From contig NC_088295.1 of the NCBI RefSeq assembly GCF_032854445.1, positions 2,792,501 to 2,856,500 on the forward strand: a DNA stretch of 64,000 bases, written 5' to 3'. Below are positions 43,501-58,500 of this stretch, one piece after another (the stretch's first letter is position 1; every line of letters starts with the position of its first letter). A program made the translations under genes and the position numbers. Source of the DNA: Liolophura sinensis. Taxonomy: Eukaryota > Mollusca > Polyplacophora > Chitonida > Chitonidae. Below the pieces are notes generated by a model. It did not search any database. It saw nothing but the letters and a program-made list of their open reading frames with translations, and had not been told where the DNA came from.

Positions 43501-46500
43501 CCCTCACTGACTGTCAGGTACACCGTCTGCACATTTTATCTACAACACTGTACGGTAATGACATTTTTAGAGCCCAGTCCTTCATTCATTGTCAAGTACA
43601 TCGTTTACACAGCTTATCTATAACTTTACACGGTCATGGCTTTTTTCATCTACATCTCTGTACGGTAATGACGCTCTTTGACAACTGGTCCTTCACTGAT
43701 TATGTAAAATAACAGCTTAAACAAGCCTAAATGCTATTGGCTATAGGCCTATGATATAATCAGACTCTTTTATATCTATGTCTATGTCAATATGACTGAG
43801 GCCCTATGTCAGTAGGATTGTTTAATCCTGGTTTGTATGTTTTGTGCGGTGTTTTCCAGCTCCTTTTCTCAAAAACGTTCCCTCGGTCACATCAATATTT
43901 GTATGAGTGCAAACGATAAAGTGAACCCGAAGTACATCCATTCTAGATGATGAGCTTATGTACGAAGTCGATTGGAATGTAGGCATGCACAGGTGTAAAT
44001 TAGAATGCAGACACATGCGGTGACAAATCGGTGAGGGGGAATGCATGATACATGTACATGTCTATTTATTAAATCTGTCAACCCTGGTATATGACATCTG
44101 ATATCAGACACGTGCCACATGTCGTCTTAGGTAAGAGGTATAAACACTGTGTTAGTCAGAGATGACACGATCAGTTGTCTGGTAATGCATGTACATAGGA
44201 TCTCGATCGCTCATAGATTAATACATATCTACAGACTTTAACTACGCTTATGATTATCTTCATAAACTCAATTCATCTGTTCGAGTAGAAATTAAATTTC
44301 ACTGAAAAGAATGTTTTTAAAAGATATTTAAAATAAATTTCTCTTATAAAGAAAGGTTAACTACTTCAGTTATCGACGACTTATCTATTTCAACATCATA
44401 ATGCGTTATCCCTGAACAAGTTCAACACCTAAGTTGGTTTTGCTGTACCAAGGCGACTGCAGTGGCTGAATCACAAGTTTAGGTCGGCTTATCTATCACC
44501 AAATCGTCGTTTACACACAATTCCCATTAAGTTTGGGAGCAGATTCCATCCCAGGGTGAGGCATCAGGTTTACGTGCACTCCCCGGACACATAACTGAAC
44601 AAGATCGGATGTCGTCACAGCTGCTAAACTTTCTGTCCGATAAAAGTTATCTGTACAGTATACGGCGAGAAGTGACCTATACTGGTATCACAGATTTATT
44701 ATCATTTGGAATGATCCCACTCCAAAACAATCTCAACATTCTCTTCGCACAGAGATGTATATTCCTGATAAACGTATACTCATAAGCATGGTGCCAAACA
44801 TTTCTGCGGGGATCTGAAGCAGTCGTTGGAATTCGTAACATTTACACGTCATTTAAATAACTACATTCTTGGTAGCAAAGGTCCTAGGGCACATGACAGG
44901 GTATGCTTCCCGAGACAGATCTGCATCATGTATACAACATATGTACCGCCAGCCCGACTTGAGGGAGAATTCTCACACTGGGTAACAGACAGACTTGTAC
45001 ATGCTAAATATAGAGGGATCAGAGTTTACGACATTAGTCGTGGAGTACAACGTGTGAACGGGACAGTGGGACACACAACTGGCTCAGCAATTTGAACTCA
45101 GTATGGGGATTAGTGAGTGTTGTCAAACACGTGCCCGCATATTGTGGGGTAGTTGGGTTCCTTGAACAATACTGTCCCGTGAACAGAACCTATCCTGTTG
45201 AAGTCTCTACATGTACGTGTACCAGAGCTATGTTATAGACTAAAACAAACTCTCTCCACCTGACCGGTCTAACCCACTAACCTGCTAATACCTTTATTAC
45301 GTGACGATCGTTATATATCCGTCATTCTCCGCTCAGATACTTTCATTGCATGACACACGGCACTGGCCCATGTCTACTAAGCCCCCCGCTCCCCACTCTT
45401 TCCCCTCCCCTCACCCGTACTTAACCGTTTGGTCTATACCAGATTTATCACGTATGTATAGTGTAGCCTATATGTTGATGTTCTGCAGAACTTCCTCGTG
45501 AACATGCTATTGAATCTCTCACGGCTATATTCAGCAACATGAAGCTGTGCACATCAACACAGGATACGTATGCACAAGATACGCTTATGCATACAACACA
45601 ACAACTTCAACGCCTTAACATTAACTCCACGACCTGTACTAGAGAACTCTCTCGAAATTTCTCTCAAAATTGATCATGGACTAGAAAAAAAAGCCTACTG
45701 GTTATTAACTGGGTCGGAAGAGATTGGTGTGTCGCTAAGAAGGCTATGCCCACGACCACCTGTCAACTCGTCAAAGCCTGGCCGTCCTCCAACCAGCCTG
45801 TCATTTTAGTAAATAGACGACCAACCCTGTCAAACCTAGCTATATTGCAGAGTATCTAAAACACACACCAAATACAGTACAATCAAGCTAAGCCAACACA
45901 TCTCTCATGAACGTGATGTCTACAGTGAGTGTGCAGACATCTTACAAAGCTTGATTCACACTAAATACAGCATTGTTAAGCTAAACCAACACATCTCTCA
46001 TGAAAGCGATGTCTACAGTGAGTGTGCAGAGAAGATCTTACAAAACTTGATTCACACTAAATACAGCACAGTTAAGCTAAACCAACACATCTCTCATGAA
46101 CGTGTTGTCTACAGTGAGTGTGCAGAGGTCTTACAAAGCTTGATTCACACTAAATACAGCACAGTTAAGCTAAACCAACACATCTCTCATGAACGTGTTA
46201 TCTACAGTGAGTGTGCAGACATCTTACAAAGCTTGATTCACACTAAATACAGCACAGTTAAGCTAAACCAACACATCTCTCATGAACGCGTTGGCTGCAG
46301 TGAGTGTGCAGAGAAGATCTTATAAAGCTTGATTCACACTAAATACAGCATTGTTAAGCTAAACCAACACATCTCTCATGAACGTGTTGTCTACAGTGAG
46401 TGTGCAGAGGTCTACAGTGAGCGTGCAGAGTACAAAGCTTGATTCACACTAAATACAGCACAGTTAAGCTAAACCAACACATCTCTCATGAACCCGATGT

Positions 46501-49500
46501 CTACAGTGAGTGTGCAGAGATCTTACAAAGCTTGATTCACACTAAATACAGCACAGTTAAGCTAAACCAACACATCTCTCATGAACGGGTTGTCTACAGT
46601 GAGTGTGCAGAGGTCTTACAAAGCTTGATTCACACTAAATATAGCACAGTTAAGCTAAACCAACACATCTCTCATGAACGCAATGTATACAGTGAGTGTG
46701 CAGAGATCTTACAAAGCTTGATTCACACTAAATACAGCACAGTTAAGCTAAACCATCACATCTCTCATGAACGGGTTGGCTGCAGTGAGTGTGCAGAGGT
46801 CTTACAAAGCTTGATTCACACTAAATACAGCACAGTTAAGCTAAACCAACACATCTCTCATGAACGTGTTGTCTACAGTGAGTGTGCAGAGGTCTTACAA
46901 AGCTTGATTCACACTAAATACAGCACAGTTAAGCTAAACCAACATATCTCTCATGAACGCGTTGGCTGCAGTGAGTGTGCAGAGAAGATCTTATAAAGCT
47001 TGATTCACACTAAATACAGCACAGTTAAGCTAAACCAACACATCTCTCATGAACGTGTTGTCTACAGTGAGTGTGCAGAGGTCTTACAAAGCTTGATTCA
47101 CACTAAATACAGCACAGTTAAGCTAAACCAACACATCTCTCATGAACACGCTGGCTGCAGTGAGTGTGCAGAGAAGATCTTACAAAGCTTGATTCACACT
47201 AAATATAGCACAGTTAAGCTATACCAACACATCTCTCATGAACGGGTTGACTGCAGTGAGTGTGCAGAGAAGATCTTATAAAGCTTGATTCACACTAAAT
47301 ACAGCACAGTTAAGCTAAACCAACACATCTCTCATGAACGGGTTGACTGCAGTGAGTGTGCAGAGAAGATCTTATAAAGCTTGATTCACACTAAATACAG
47401 CACAGTTAAGCGAAACCAACACATCTCTCATGAACGCGTTGGCTGCAGTGAGTGTGCAGAGATCTTACAAAACTTGATTCACACTAAATACAGCACAGTT
47501 AAGCTAAACCAACACATCTCTCATGAACGGGTTGTCTACAGTGAGTGTGCAGAGGTCTTACAAAGCTTGATTCACACTAAATACAGCACAGTTAAGCTAT
47601 ACCAACACATCTCTCATGAACGGGTTGACTGCAGTGAGTGTGCAGAGAAGATCTTATAAAGCTTGATTCGCACTAAATACAGCACAGTTAAGCTAAACCA
47701 ATACATCTCTCATGAACGCGTTGACTGCAGTGAGCGTGCAGAGAAGATCTTATAAAACTTGATTTTCTTACTCAGGTATATTTAAATTTTACATTAACAG
47801 TGACAATTGCTCATGACAGTTGTAAACTACCATGACTGTTTTGGTTTTTTTATTGCTTAGTTGTTTTTTAGGTTTTTTGTTTAGCAAAATGAGAACCAAA
47901 ATGGCATTAGCACAAAGTGAGACTCACAATTCCTTCCGTCATTGCCAACTGAAGAAAGGCCATAACGTCTTCCCAGGACTTAAACTGGTCCAAGAATTCG
48001 GGATCTTTAACGAGTTCTTCCATTAGATCTTGTGTCGACATCTTGAAAGCTTCCTAGCAGAATCCCTCAGCAACAAAATCACCCGTCTCGCATAGAAAAG
48101 GGTCACCAATAGGCACACTGTTGTCTCACGATGAACGGAACCTATGTTACAAGCTCAGCTGTCACACAATCGGAATTTCTGTTAGAAACTAAGTTACCTC
48201 ACAACGCACGGAACCTCGCCGTCACTGTATAGTTGGTCAGTGTGACAAAGAACGGAATCTCGTATCACAAACTCAGTTGTCTCACCACAGCGGAATCTCA
48301 GAGCCACTAGTAGAACAGTATGACAAAGAACACAATCTCTATTATAAATTCAGTTGTCTCACTCAACACGGAATCTTTCTGTCACAAACGGAATGTTATA
48401 GGTAACGAAACTACTCTTTTAGTAGCTCGGCTGTTTCCCAGCAAGCCTGCTCTGTGCTAGGCTTGGCTTTCAAACGAAAAACAACTTTGTCCAAGCACAG
48501 TAGGACTTTTTCAGGGAGATGGAATCGGCAGTGTGACAGCTAGGCCGTTGTTTGCTTCGGCGTCCTGGATCTGATGTAGCACACACTCTGTCTGGTTAAG
48601 GCTGTGTTATCTGGGCGGGATTTGGCGGGATGTGAGGCAAGTGTTGACCAATCTCAACAGGCAACAAACATGTCACCGGATAGATAGGGCGTTTCCCCGG
48701 CTGTGTGTTCGGTGGTGCCACGTGTTAGCTATCAACAATGGCTATAGCGGGTCCCCAGGCCAGATCAAACTCTGCCCACAGGCAATAACAACCAGATAGT
48801 GTATAGGCCTGTCCGGAGAGTTAGGTAAATAGTAAGCAAGTGAGTTGAGTAAGCTTGGTGACCTTTGGTAAGGGGGTGTGAGGTGGACTAAAGGAATCCC
48901 ACGCTGTGGTCGTATCCAGAGAGACAGGCTCAGTGCTCCTGTCATCACAGGACCTTCTCGCCCAGCTCACTGGTGTTTATTCTAAACAGTGGACTGACTG
49001 TACGGCACCTCAAAACCACAACAATACAGCCTTTCTCATTTTCGACAAGTGATTTCTGGAAGTAAGCAGGTCAGATATGGACGCCTGATTAATACTGTAC
49101 CACACAACATAGCCTGGTAGAAAGCATTTCCCAGAGCTGGGTGTAGAACAGCTGTCAATCTCAGACAGAGCTATGCGACAATAACATACATGTAGCCGTC
49201 GGCTCTATGCGGACAGGTTAATCCGGACTGCCAGTGTAGAGAGACTACTGATGGAACCCGCTGCTCTACAAGCTCTGGTTCTCATGTCACTACCGCAGAG
49301 AATGGCCGGTCAGAATTACATCACTGTTTAAGTGAGCTGTCTTGTTTTCTATTTAGCGACGACACGATCTGGGACAAAGTACTATATATAATGTACAAGG
49401 GAAGACGGCCCAATTTACTTTACTTGTTGACAACATGTATTTGTTAATTAGTTCGAAATAACTAGGTATTTTATACTCTGCAGCACTTGGTGTTGTGATT

Positions 49501-52500
49501 ATGCGTGTAACGTGCGTGTAGAGGCCCTCATTGACGTGAAGCCTGACAGGTTTTTAGCGACCTGTACAGATCGATTCTGCTAACATGGAGTGTCAGCTGA
49601 CGTCCATTGGTCTACATAATCGGTACGTCTTAATTTTTTTTTCAATTTGACTTTGTAACGGGACGTATGTAGTCAATGCTGTGGATCGACCAAATGCCAC
49701 ACGGGCTATAAATCTATCTACTGCACCTGTGTGTAGACTATACGATACGTGGAACAGTGAACAAGTAATGAATCGTGCATTGACATCAGTATCGTGGTTT
49801 TGAACAGACGATCTAGCGGATTCCCCACTCAAGCTTTTAAGTTGATAAACACAACGGTATAAAACTGAATGTCGTCAGGACAGAATCGTGCTATTCAACT
49901 AAGCATGCAAACTGTCACGTGGTCGTCCATTTTGTCGTAAGATGGGTTACAATCTACGTCTGTGCTCAAGATGACAGCCCGAATATTTACGAAAAACATA
50001 ACACACAAAAGTACGGAGTCTCTAAGCGGATATTTCCATCCTTTAATATTTAATGTCAAAGAAAATATAGTTAAAATAAAAATCTTCGCCATTATGTTAG
50101 TTTATTTATAAATATACAAACTATTTTTTGACATAAATATTAAAAAAACAAACATGGAAATGTCTGCTTACGGCACCGTACGACAGCCCTATACAGTGTA
50201 AAAACAGAATAACACGCGACAGTGTCACCCAGTAATTGTTATCCTTCAGTATGACTCAGTGCGCGAAAATGACCTGTCCCAATCTCACCGAGTAGGCACC
50301 TCTTAGCTGCTGTTAGATCTGACCCATCCCGGGACCACGCGTCATAGCTTATGGTAAGACGTGGGCCTACATAACTGCCACAACTAAGCCCACCAGTATC
50401 TACATGTATTTCTTTAGCTCCAGTTTACCACTAGTCACGTGGACGTGTAACTATGTACCATTACTAAGATTAAACCGCCCCTACATCTATTGGACCGATA
50501 TATCACCATATTATATAATCATTATCACCAAACGCCTTTATTTCCTAAATACAAAACATGGTGCCGTTCTGCTGATGTCATAGTCCGCCTTTAGGTTCCA
50601 CGTACAGGTAACCTATTTAGTGACGCCTGTAATCTGGTGCTATCGTGCACTGTGTAAACATATACACGTAGATTCACGACAAAATTCATATTCGTACGAC
50701 AAGGTTGGAAACGGGGTTGGGGAAAAATGGCTATGTGTGGCGTACTGGAATGGCGCTCTAACACAACCAGAGGGTGAAGAAATGATAATCCGGTATATTT
50801 CCGGATTGTCAGCTCAAAGATAGGCTTTCGAGCTAAGCAGATCTTCCTTTTAATCAAGCTAGCGCTATCCGACGTCATCTACCTTGATTTACTGAGCCAT
50901 ATTAACGCTTCAAAACCTTGAACTTTCGTTCATAAATTTGCATGATTCATGATCCAATCAGATTCCACCTGACACTGGCAGGAGCTCAAAGCAACAGGGA
51001 TGTGACTTAGTGAGAAATATGCGGTGAATGAAATAAATTTATTTCACACGAGACGAAGAAGTGCTAGCGCAAAAATAACTCCCTGCACACTGAAGTTTAT
51101 CAGGGCAACCACCAAAGGTCATTTTAAGGCAAAATAGGTTAGACAGAAATAAGGGACGAAACTACAACATCGATCGGCTGTTCGGCCTCTGGATATCACA
51201 TGTACTGCCTGATAACCAGTCTTAGCACTGCTTATTGCAATTGTATCATGTTGTGTCCAGGAATAAATCGGATCCGCATTGATTCGAAACAAGGAAATAC
51301 ACATTCGGATGGGGCGATCAATGATTGGCTGAAAATGCCCTGGCGGCAATGCAACTAACTGTCGAAAGAGTTGGACTTTTGTATGTACGATGAGGCAAGG
51401 ATGACTACGAAGCCTACAGCAAGTATCAACCTTGCTGACAGCATGATGGGTAAAAACAGCCAATTGGTAAACTTCTACTTCGTGTTCCACGAATAACGAC
51501 ACAAGTAAATTATATGGGCGATTAGATCATCCTATTTTTGTGCCTTGGTAGACCTACTCTTTAATTGGAAACTACATTCTCGAAAGAACCCCTATATGAA
51601 CGAGACTTCGATAGTTCTGGCAAGAAGTTATCAGCCATTCGCGCAGGGATGTTCGTCACAAAAATGGAACAGCATTCTTGAAAAAAATTGCACCTGTAGC
51701 AAAGTGAAAAATAATGAACGAAAGAAGTAGAATTAGTTTTGTTTTAGAATTTTTAATACAATTCAAGCCAATGGCTTACCCGACCGAAACAGGTCTGTTG
51801 CTATGATTTCTTCTCTCAGGGAATAATATCAAAAAGCAAAAGCAGGCGTACATGTTTTTGGTCAAACTTCCGAACCTGGTTCGCCATTCTGGCAAAGACA
51901 GCGCATACTTGTGTGAAAGGTTTGGTACATATCGCCTATATCTATATCCCATGACCACCACGTACATACAATGTATGAAACAAAATCAGTATGCTGTCTG
52001 TTGTCGTGCAAATAATATAAGATATGGTATAAAATATACCTGTTGGCATTCCCATAGTACCTTTATCTGTTGACATTAACGTAATATGTACACTTGTTGA
52101 CATTCCCATAATATCTATACCTGTTGACATTCCCATAATACACACACGTGTTGACTTTGTCATAACACCTATCAAAAAGTATATACGCACATTTTATTTA
52201 CATTCTCATAATACGCACACGTATTGACATTCCCATAATACCTATACCTGTTGACACTCCCATAACACTCAAACGTATTGACATTCGTATAATGCGTATA
52301 TCTGTTGACCTTCCCCTAATACACATACTCATTGACATTTCCTACATGTGTACTATAATACCTATACCTGTACACAAGCTGTTGACTTTCCTATATCACC
52401 TACCTGTTCGTCTTCTCTTTTCTGGCGCCAAGCCCCGGGCACCGGTCCGCTGGGTATGGGAGGAGGCGGAGGTGGAGGAGGTGGGGGTGGTGGTGCTGGG

Positions 52501-55500
52501 GCCGCTGGAACCGCCTTGGATTCTGGGACAGAAGGTTCTTCTTGAGCTTCTGGTACCGGGGGTGGTTGCGGCAAAGGTTCTGCGGGTGGGGGTGGTTGAA
52601 CGGTTATTAATGGTGAGCTTTGCACTGGGTCTGGCCGGCTGGGCTGGGACTGGCTCTGACTCGGGGAGAAATGGCTGCTACCGTCGGACGTCGGCTGGAA
52701 TTTGGAAACATTGTCCTGTGAAAATGGTCTAGCTACTTGAGTTTGGTAATCGTCAGTAAATGGTCTAGATGCAGGCTGATTGCCACTGCCGAACGGCCGG
52801 TAAACTGAGTCCTCGTAATTGGGTGCAGCCACATTTGGCGTCTGCCTGAATGATGCCGAAGAGGACGGGGTGAAGGTGACAGAGGACGTGGACAGCTGAG
52901 GTGCTGGCTGAGGAGCTTGCTGGAACTCTCGCTCGTCGTAGAGGGAGCGTCCGCCGAAGTCGCTGTGAGCTGGGGGCTGACCGTACCGTCGGGGCAGGGT
53001 GTTGGAGTAGCCGCTGTAGTTAGTTTCAGTCGTGGCGTTGTAACGGCCAGGGGGACTACCAAAACTTTGCTGTCTTCCAAGGCTGTTTTGGAGGCCGTAA
53101 TTATCTGAAATACCATAATTATCTGACCTGCCAAATGAATCCTGGCGTCCGTATGCATCCTGCCTGATTTGGGGGTCCTGGTGTCCGTATGCATCCTGCC
53201 TGATTTGGGGGTCCTGGCGCCCGTACGTATCCTGTCTACCTTGTGCATCCTGGCGACCGTAGACATTCTGCCTTGAATGGGAGTCCTGGCGACCGTAGTC
53301 ATCGTAACGTCCGAACTGATCGGGAGCGCGGCGGCTGGGAGCGCCGAAGTCTGTCACCCCTGGAGCCACCTTGATGGTGGGGTCGTTATATGCCATGCTC
53401 CAAGGGTCTCTGTCATAGTAGTCATAAGAGGAGGAGGAAGGTGGGTACCCCCGAGAGGCCCCAGGGGAGAAGGTCGCCTGACTGGTGGGCTGATAGCCAC
53501 GGGACTGTGGCTGGGAATAGCTAGATGTTTGCTGCTGCACTGGTTGTGGAGCAAATCTTTGCGTTGGTGGTGAGAAAGGTGCTTGTCTTTGTTGTGGCTG
53601 TTGGTTGTATCTTTGCTGTGGGCTATCTCTGTAGACGCTGTCGTACGAGGGTGGGGCGGGGCTGTTGGAGTACGGCCCGCCGTACCGACCATAATCCTGA
53701 GACTGCGAGGCCGCAGGGGTGCGACTGGGGCCCACCTGAAACGATGGCGCCTGGTAACTCTGTTGTTGGTAGTTTGGAGAGATGTTATAGGAGAAGGGAT
53801 CGTTGGTGACGGGCGTAAAGGGTGATGAGGTCGGGATAGGAACAGCACCTCCCCTGGGGCAACAAAACAGATGTAACAATAGATTAAACAACGGACGAAT
53901 AATGTACATTTACTGACAACTTTACCTCTGTATTATAAGAGCATTTTATGTGAGAGTCTATTACTGGCAAATTCTAAACGTCATCATGTTTTTCTTTGGG
54001 AAAACCTATGACTGTTTTACATCCGAACCACCTGAAGAGAAGGGAAATAATCTGTTCCAAACCGAGCGCATATAATTTATCACAAGGATTATTCCCCCTT
54101 AAATTCGCTGCACAGATAGGGGTAGTACTTACTTTCGAATAGTTAACTGTAAAATATTGGTTGCTCTGCGAATTATCTCCTGGCCTTCCACGTGACTGAG
54201 ATTACCCGCATTCACATTTCCTATTTTGAGAATGACGTCTCCAGGAGAGAGTCCATGTGAAGCCACACTTCCCGGGGTGACCTGGGAAAAGCATATGTAT
54301 AGATTATACAAGGTCTGTACCTTTTACAAGGGGGTCTCAAGCTTTCAGTCATAAATTCTACAACTATGAAAACTAAAACATGACAACCATTTTTCTAAAT
54401 GCGGGTGTTTCAGAGCCTTAAAATTACCTACTGCTTTTCGCTATCATTTGCTGGACTATTTTGCTGGACTTCGTCTTATTTCATGCCAACAACTCAAATC
54501 ACAACTTGTGATATGTAGGCTGCGTTTATAAACACTTTGCTTTGTGGAAAGATAGATTCACACGCCAACACGTACATAGTGCACATTTTGTTACTCCAAG
54601 GAGGCAAGTAAAGGTTGTGTAAAGTTACGATTGTCAGTGCGTCAGTTTTATTCTCTACTGTCCTCTGTCTTACATTTCAAATCCTACGCCGATGTGTGTT
54701 AGATTTCATATTCATCCTCATATGTGTCAGATGTTATATCTACCCTCACACGTGTCACATTTCACACCTAACCTCACATGTGTCACATTTCACATCTACC
54801 CTCACACGTGTCACATTTCACACCTAACCTCACATGTGTCACATTTCACATCTACCCTCACACGTGTCACATTTCACATATACCCACACATTGGCCACAT
54901 TTCACACCTAACCTCACACGTGTCACATTTCACATCTACCCTCACATGTGCCACATTTCACATACACCCTCACATGTGCCACATTTCATATATACCCACA
55001 CATTTGCCACATTTCACATCTACCTTCACACGTGTCACATTTCACATCTACCCTCACATGTGTCACATTTCATATATACCCACACATTTGCCACATTTCA
55101 CATCTACCCTCACATGTGTCACATTTCATATATACCCACACATTTGCCACATTTTATATCTACCTTCACATATGTCACATATCATATATACCCTCACGTG
55201 TCACATTTCATAATCATCCTCATATGCGTTACATTCACATCTGCCCTCACGTGTCTCACATCGAACCTCACATGTGTCACCTTTAACATCTACCCTCACA
55301 TGTGTCACATTTCACACCTTTCCTCATGTGTCTCACATTTCACATCTGCGTCGTATCTGTCACATTTCATATCTACCCTGACGTGTCACATTTCATATCT
55401 TCAACCATAACATTGAAAAGACACAAACCATAATGTCGAAGGAGATACAACAATAATATCTGGGGAAACAAAATAACACAACCATAACATCAGTGAAGAG

Positions 55501-58500
55501 ACAACCATGACATCGGAGGAGATACAACCAGATCATCAGAGGAGACACGACCATGACATAGGAGAAAGTACAATTATATCATCGCAGGACACACGACCAT
55601 GAAGAGACACGACATTGACATCGGAGGAGACACAACCATGATATCGGAGGAGATACAACCACGACATCGGAGGAGGTACAACCATGGCATCGCAGGAGAT
55701 ACAACCATGATATCGGAGGAAGCACAATCATGATATCGGATGAGATACAACCATGACATCGTAGGAGGTACAACCATGGCATCGCAGGAGATACAACCAT
55801 GATATCGGAGGAGACACAACCACGACATCAGAGGAGACACAACCATGATATCGGAGGAAATACAACCATCACTTCGGAGGAGGTACAAGCATAGCATCGG
55901 AGGGGATACAACTACAATATCGGAAGAGATACATTATACTGTAAAATCAAGTACAAAAATGTTTAATTAATTAAACATCAATTATTAACTCGACATAACA
56001 GAGTGTAGCCAATCACCCAACATAACAGAGTGTCACCAATCACCCGACATAACAGTGTGTAACCAATCACTCGACATAACAGAGTGTAATCAATCACCCG
56101 ACATAACAGAGTGTAACCAATCACCCGACAAAACAGAGTGTAACCAATCACCCGACATAACAGAGTGTAACCAATCACCCAACATAACAGAGCGTAAACA
56201 TCACCCGACACAACAGAGCGTAACCAATCACCGACACAACAGTGTGTAACCAATCACTCGATATAACAGAGTGTAACCAATCACCCGACATAACAGAGTG
56301 TAACCATTCACCTGACATAACAGAGGGTTACCAATCACGCCACTTAACAGAGTACAACCAATCACCTGAAATAACAGCATGTAACCAATCACTCGACATA
56401 ACAGAGTGTAACCAATCACGCGACATAACAGAGTGTAACCAATCACCCGACATAACAGAGTTTAACCAGTCACCCGACATAGAAGAGTGTAACTAATCAC
56501 CCGACATAACAGAGTCTAACCAATCACCCGACATGACAAAGTGTAACCAATCACCCGACATAACAGAGTGTAACCAATCACCCGACATAACAGAGTGTAA
56601 CTATTCACCGACATATCAGAGCCTAACCAATCACCCGAAATAACAGTGTAAGGAATCACGCGACATAACAGATTGTTACCAATCACCCGACATAACAGGG
56701 TGTAACTAATCACGCCACAGAACAGAGTGTAGCCAATCATGCGACATAACAGCATGTAACCAAAGACGCGACAATACAGGGTGTAACCAATCACGCGACA
56801 TAACAGAGAGGAACCAATCATGCGACATAACAGCATGTAACCAAAGACGCGACAATACAGGGTGTAACCAATCACGCGACATAACAGAGAGTAACCAATC
56901 ACGCGACATAATAGAATGCAACACATTACGCGACATAACAGAGTGTAACCAATCACACGACATAAAAGAGTGCAACCAATCACGTCACATATCAGAACAT
57001 ACCCAATCAGGCAATATAACAGGCTGTAACCAATCACACCACATTAGCGGGTGTAACCAATCATGCGACATAAAAGAGCGTTACCAAAGAATAAATTGAT
57101 GTCAGGGGTTATGTGAAAAAGTATATCAACAACAATTTATTAGTATGAGGAGCGGTGAAGAAGTTTCACTACTATTATATATCCAAAATGTCCACAGAAT
57201 GGAGAAAATGAGACAAATCGCATTTAAACCGTTAATTTTGAATCACTGGTTTCGTTGAGCTCATACAAATGACTACCGGGTAAGTGATTATAAAATAATG
57301 TGAAAAGATATTCATACCATTTCTTACAATAATTACCAAGCTTAATACGTTTTCTAGTATTAACTAGAGATATTTTCATATCCAAAAGTACATGATGGAT
57401 TGATGGGGCATGTCCTTTCGTGGGTCACGTGATGAATTAACACCGTGCAGTGACAAGTGCTTGGTTGGATACAAACAATACTATCTCGACTTAAGACACA
57501 AACCACTTTGTATGTTTTCGATACGCAAGTCGCAATTTTTTCTCACTGGTTTGTTTGTCTCTGTAAATACCAGCTGACATTTGTTTTTAAGATCTATAAA
57601 TTTCTTGTAAAGAAAGAGAGGCAGTCAAGTGATGTCAGATGTTATTTATCTGGGTGGTGTACTTCTCGTGGCTGGGCCGCACTGCAGTGGCCACCCCGCG
57701 TGTTCACATCTGTGCTGAACATGTGCTATTATTTCCTGTGACAACCGAATTAAATGTTAGGCCAGGAATAATGTTTGGGGACAGGTTTTTTAAGGACCGA
57801 TGCTTAGTGAGGAATGAAGCAGCCACGCGACCTTGCCTCCCCCACACGTATGGACCACGACCTTGCTAACTTGGCTGATTTACTACCAGCTAACACGTGT
57901 ATAGTTCTCTCAGACTGGCTTACGGTGTCGCTGTTATCTATGTGGTTTACACGTCCCGGCCCCATCCCGGCGGGGCACGTAGAGGCTCTTGTGGGGGGCA
58001 GGGTTCTCATACCCTGCTGTATATTACCGTATCACGTTACCTGACGTATCACATCTCTTCCGTCACTCCATTTAAACACCATCATTTCACATTTTAACTT
58101 CATTTCTCTGTTTTATATGATACCCGTAGGCTCTTCTGTATTTTCTACTGTAACAACTTCTAATGGAAAAATATATGAAGGCTACAAATAATTTTCTAAG
58201 CAAAGAAATACCAGTATGGAAAGGCCTAACCTACTCTTATTTACACATTATTTTGACACACTATTACATTATAAACCTGCGAAGAACAATGATGGCACAT
58301 AAAACGATTAATAGAACGAGCTGAGATATACCATGGTAAGTATCTAAGAAAGCCTGGTTACAGGTAACCCGCCTGATCGGTATGTATGGTAGTCCGTATG
58401 AGGTGTCATGGCGGACTGTACCAGATATTATGTGTTTACAGAATGCATTTCTCACCCTCTGTACTGCCATGGGCATGTTAAACTCGCTCCCGCCCTGGAG

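Noticed and set aside
45951-47659. Plus-strand frames with HTKYSTVKLNQHISHE repeats
   Set aside because: Readings of the 93-bp array, broken repeatedly by stops in units with the AAGATCTTATAA variant, and lacking a start or splice context.
51119-51502. 127-codon minus-strand frame
   Set aside because: Unique sequence but no family features, no splice sites in phase with the surrounding gene, and of a length that can occur by chance.
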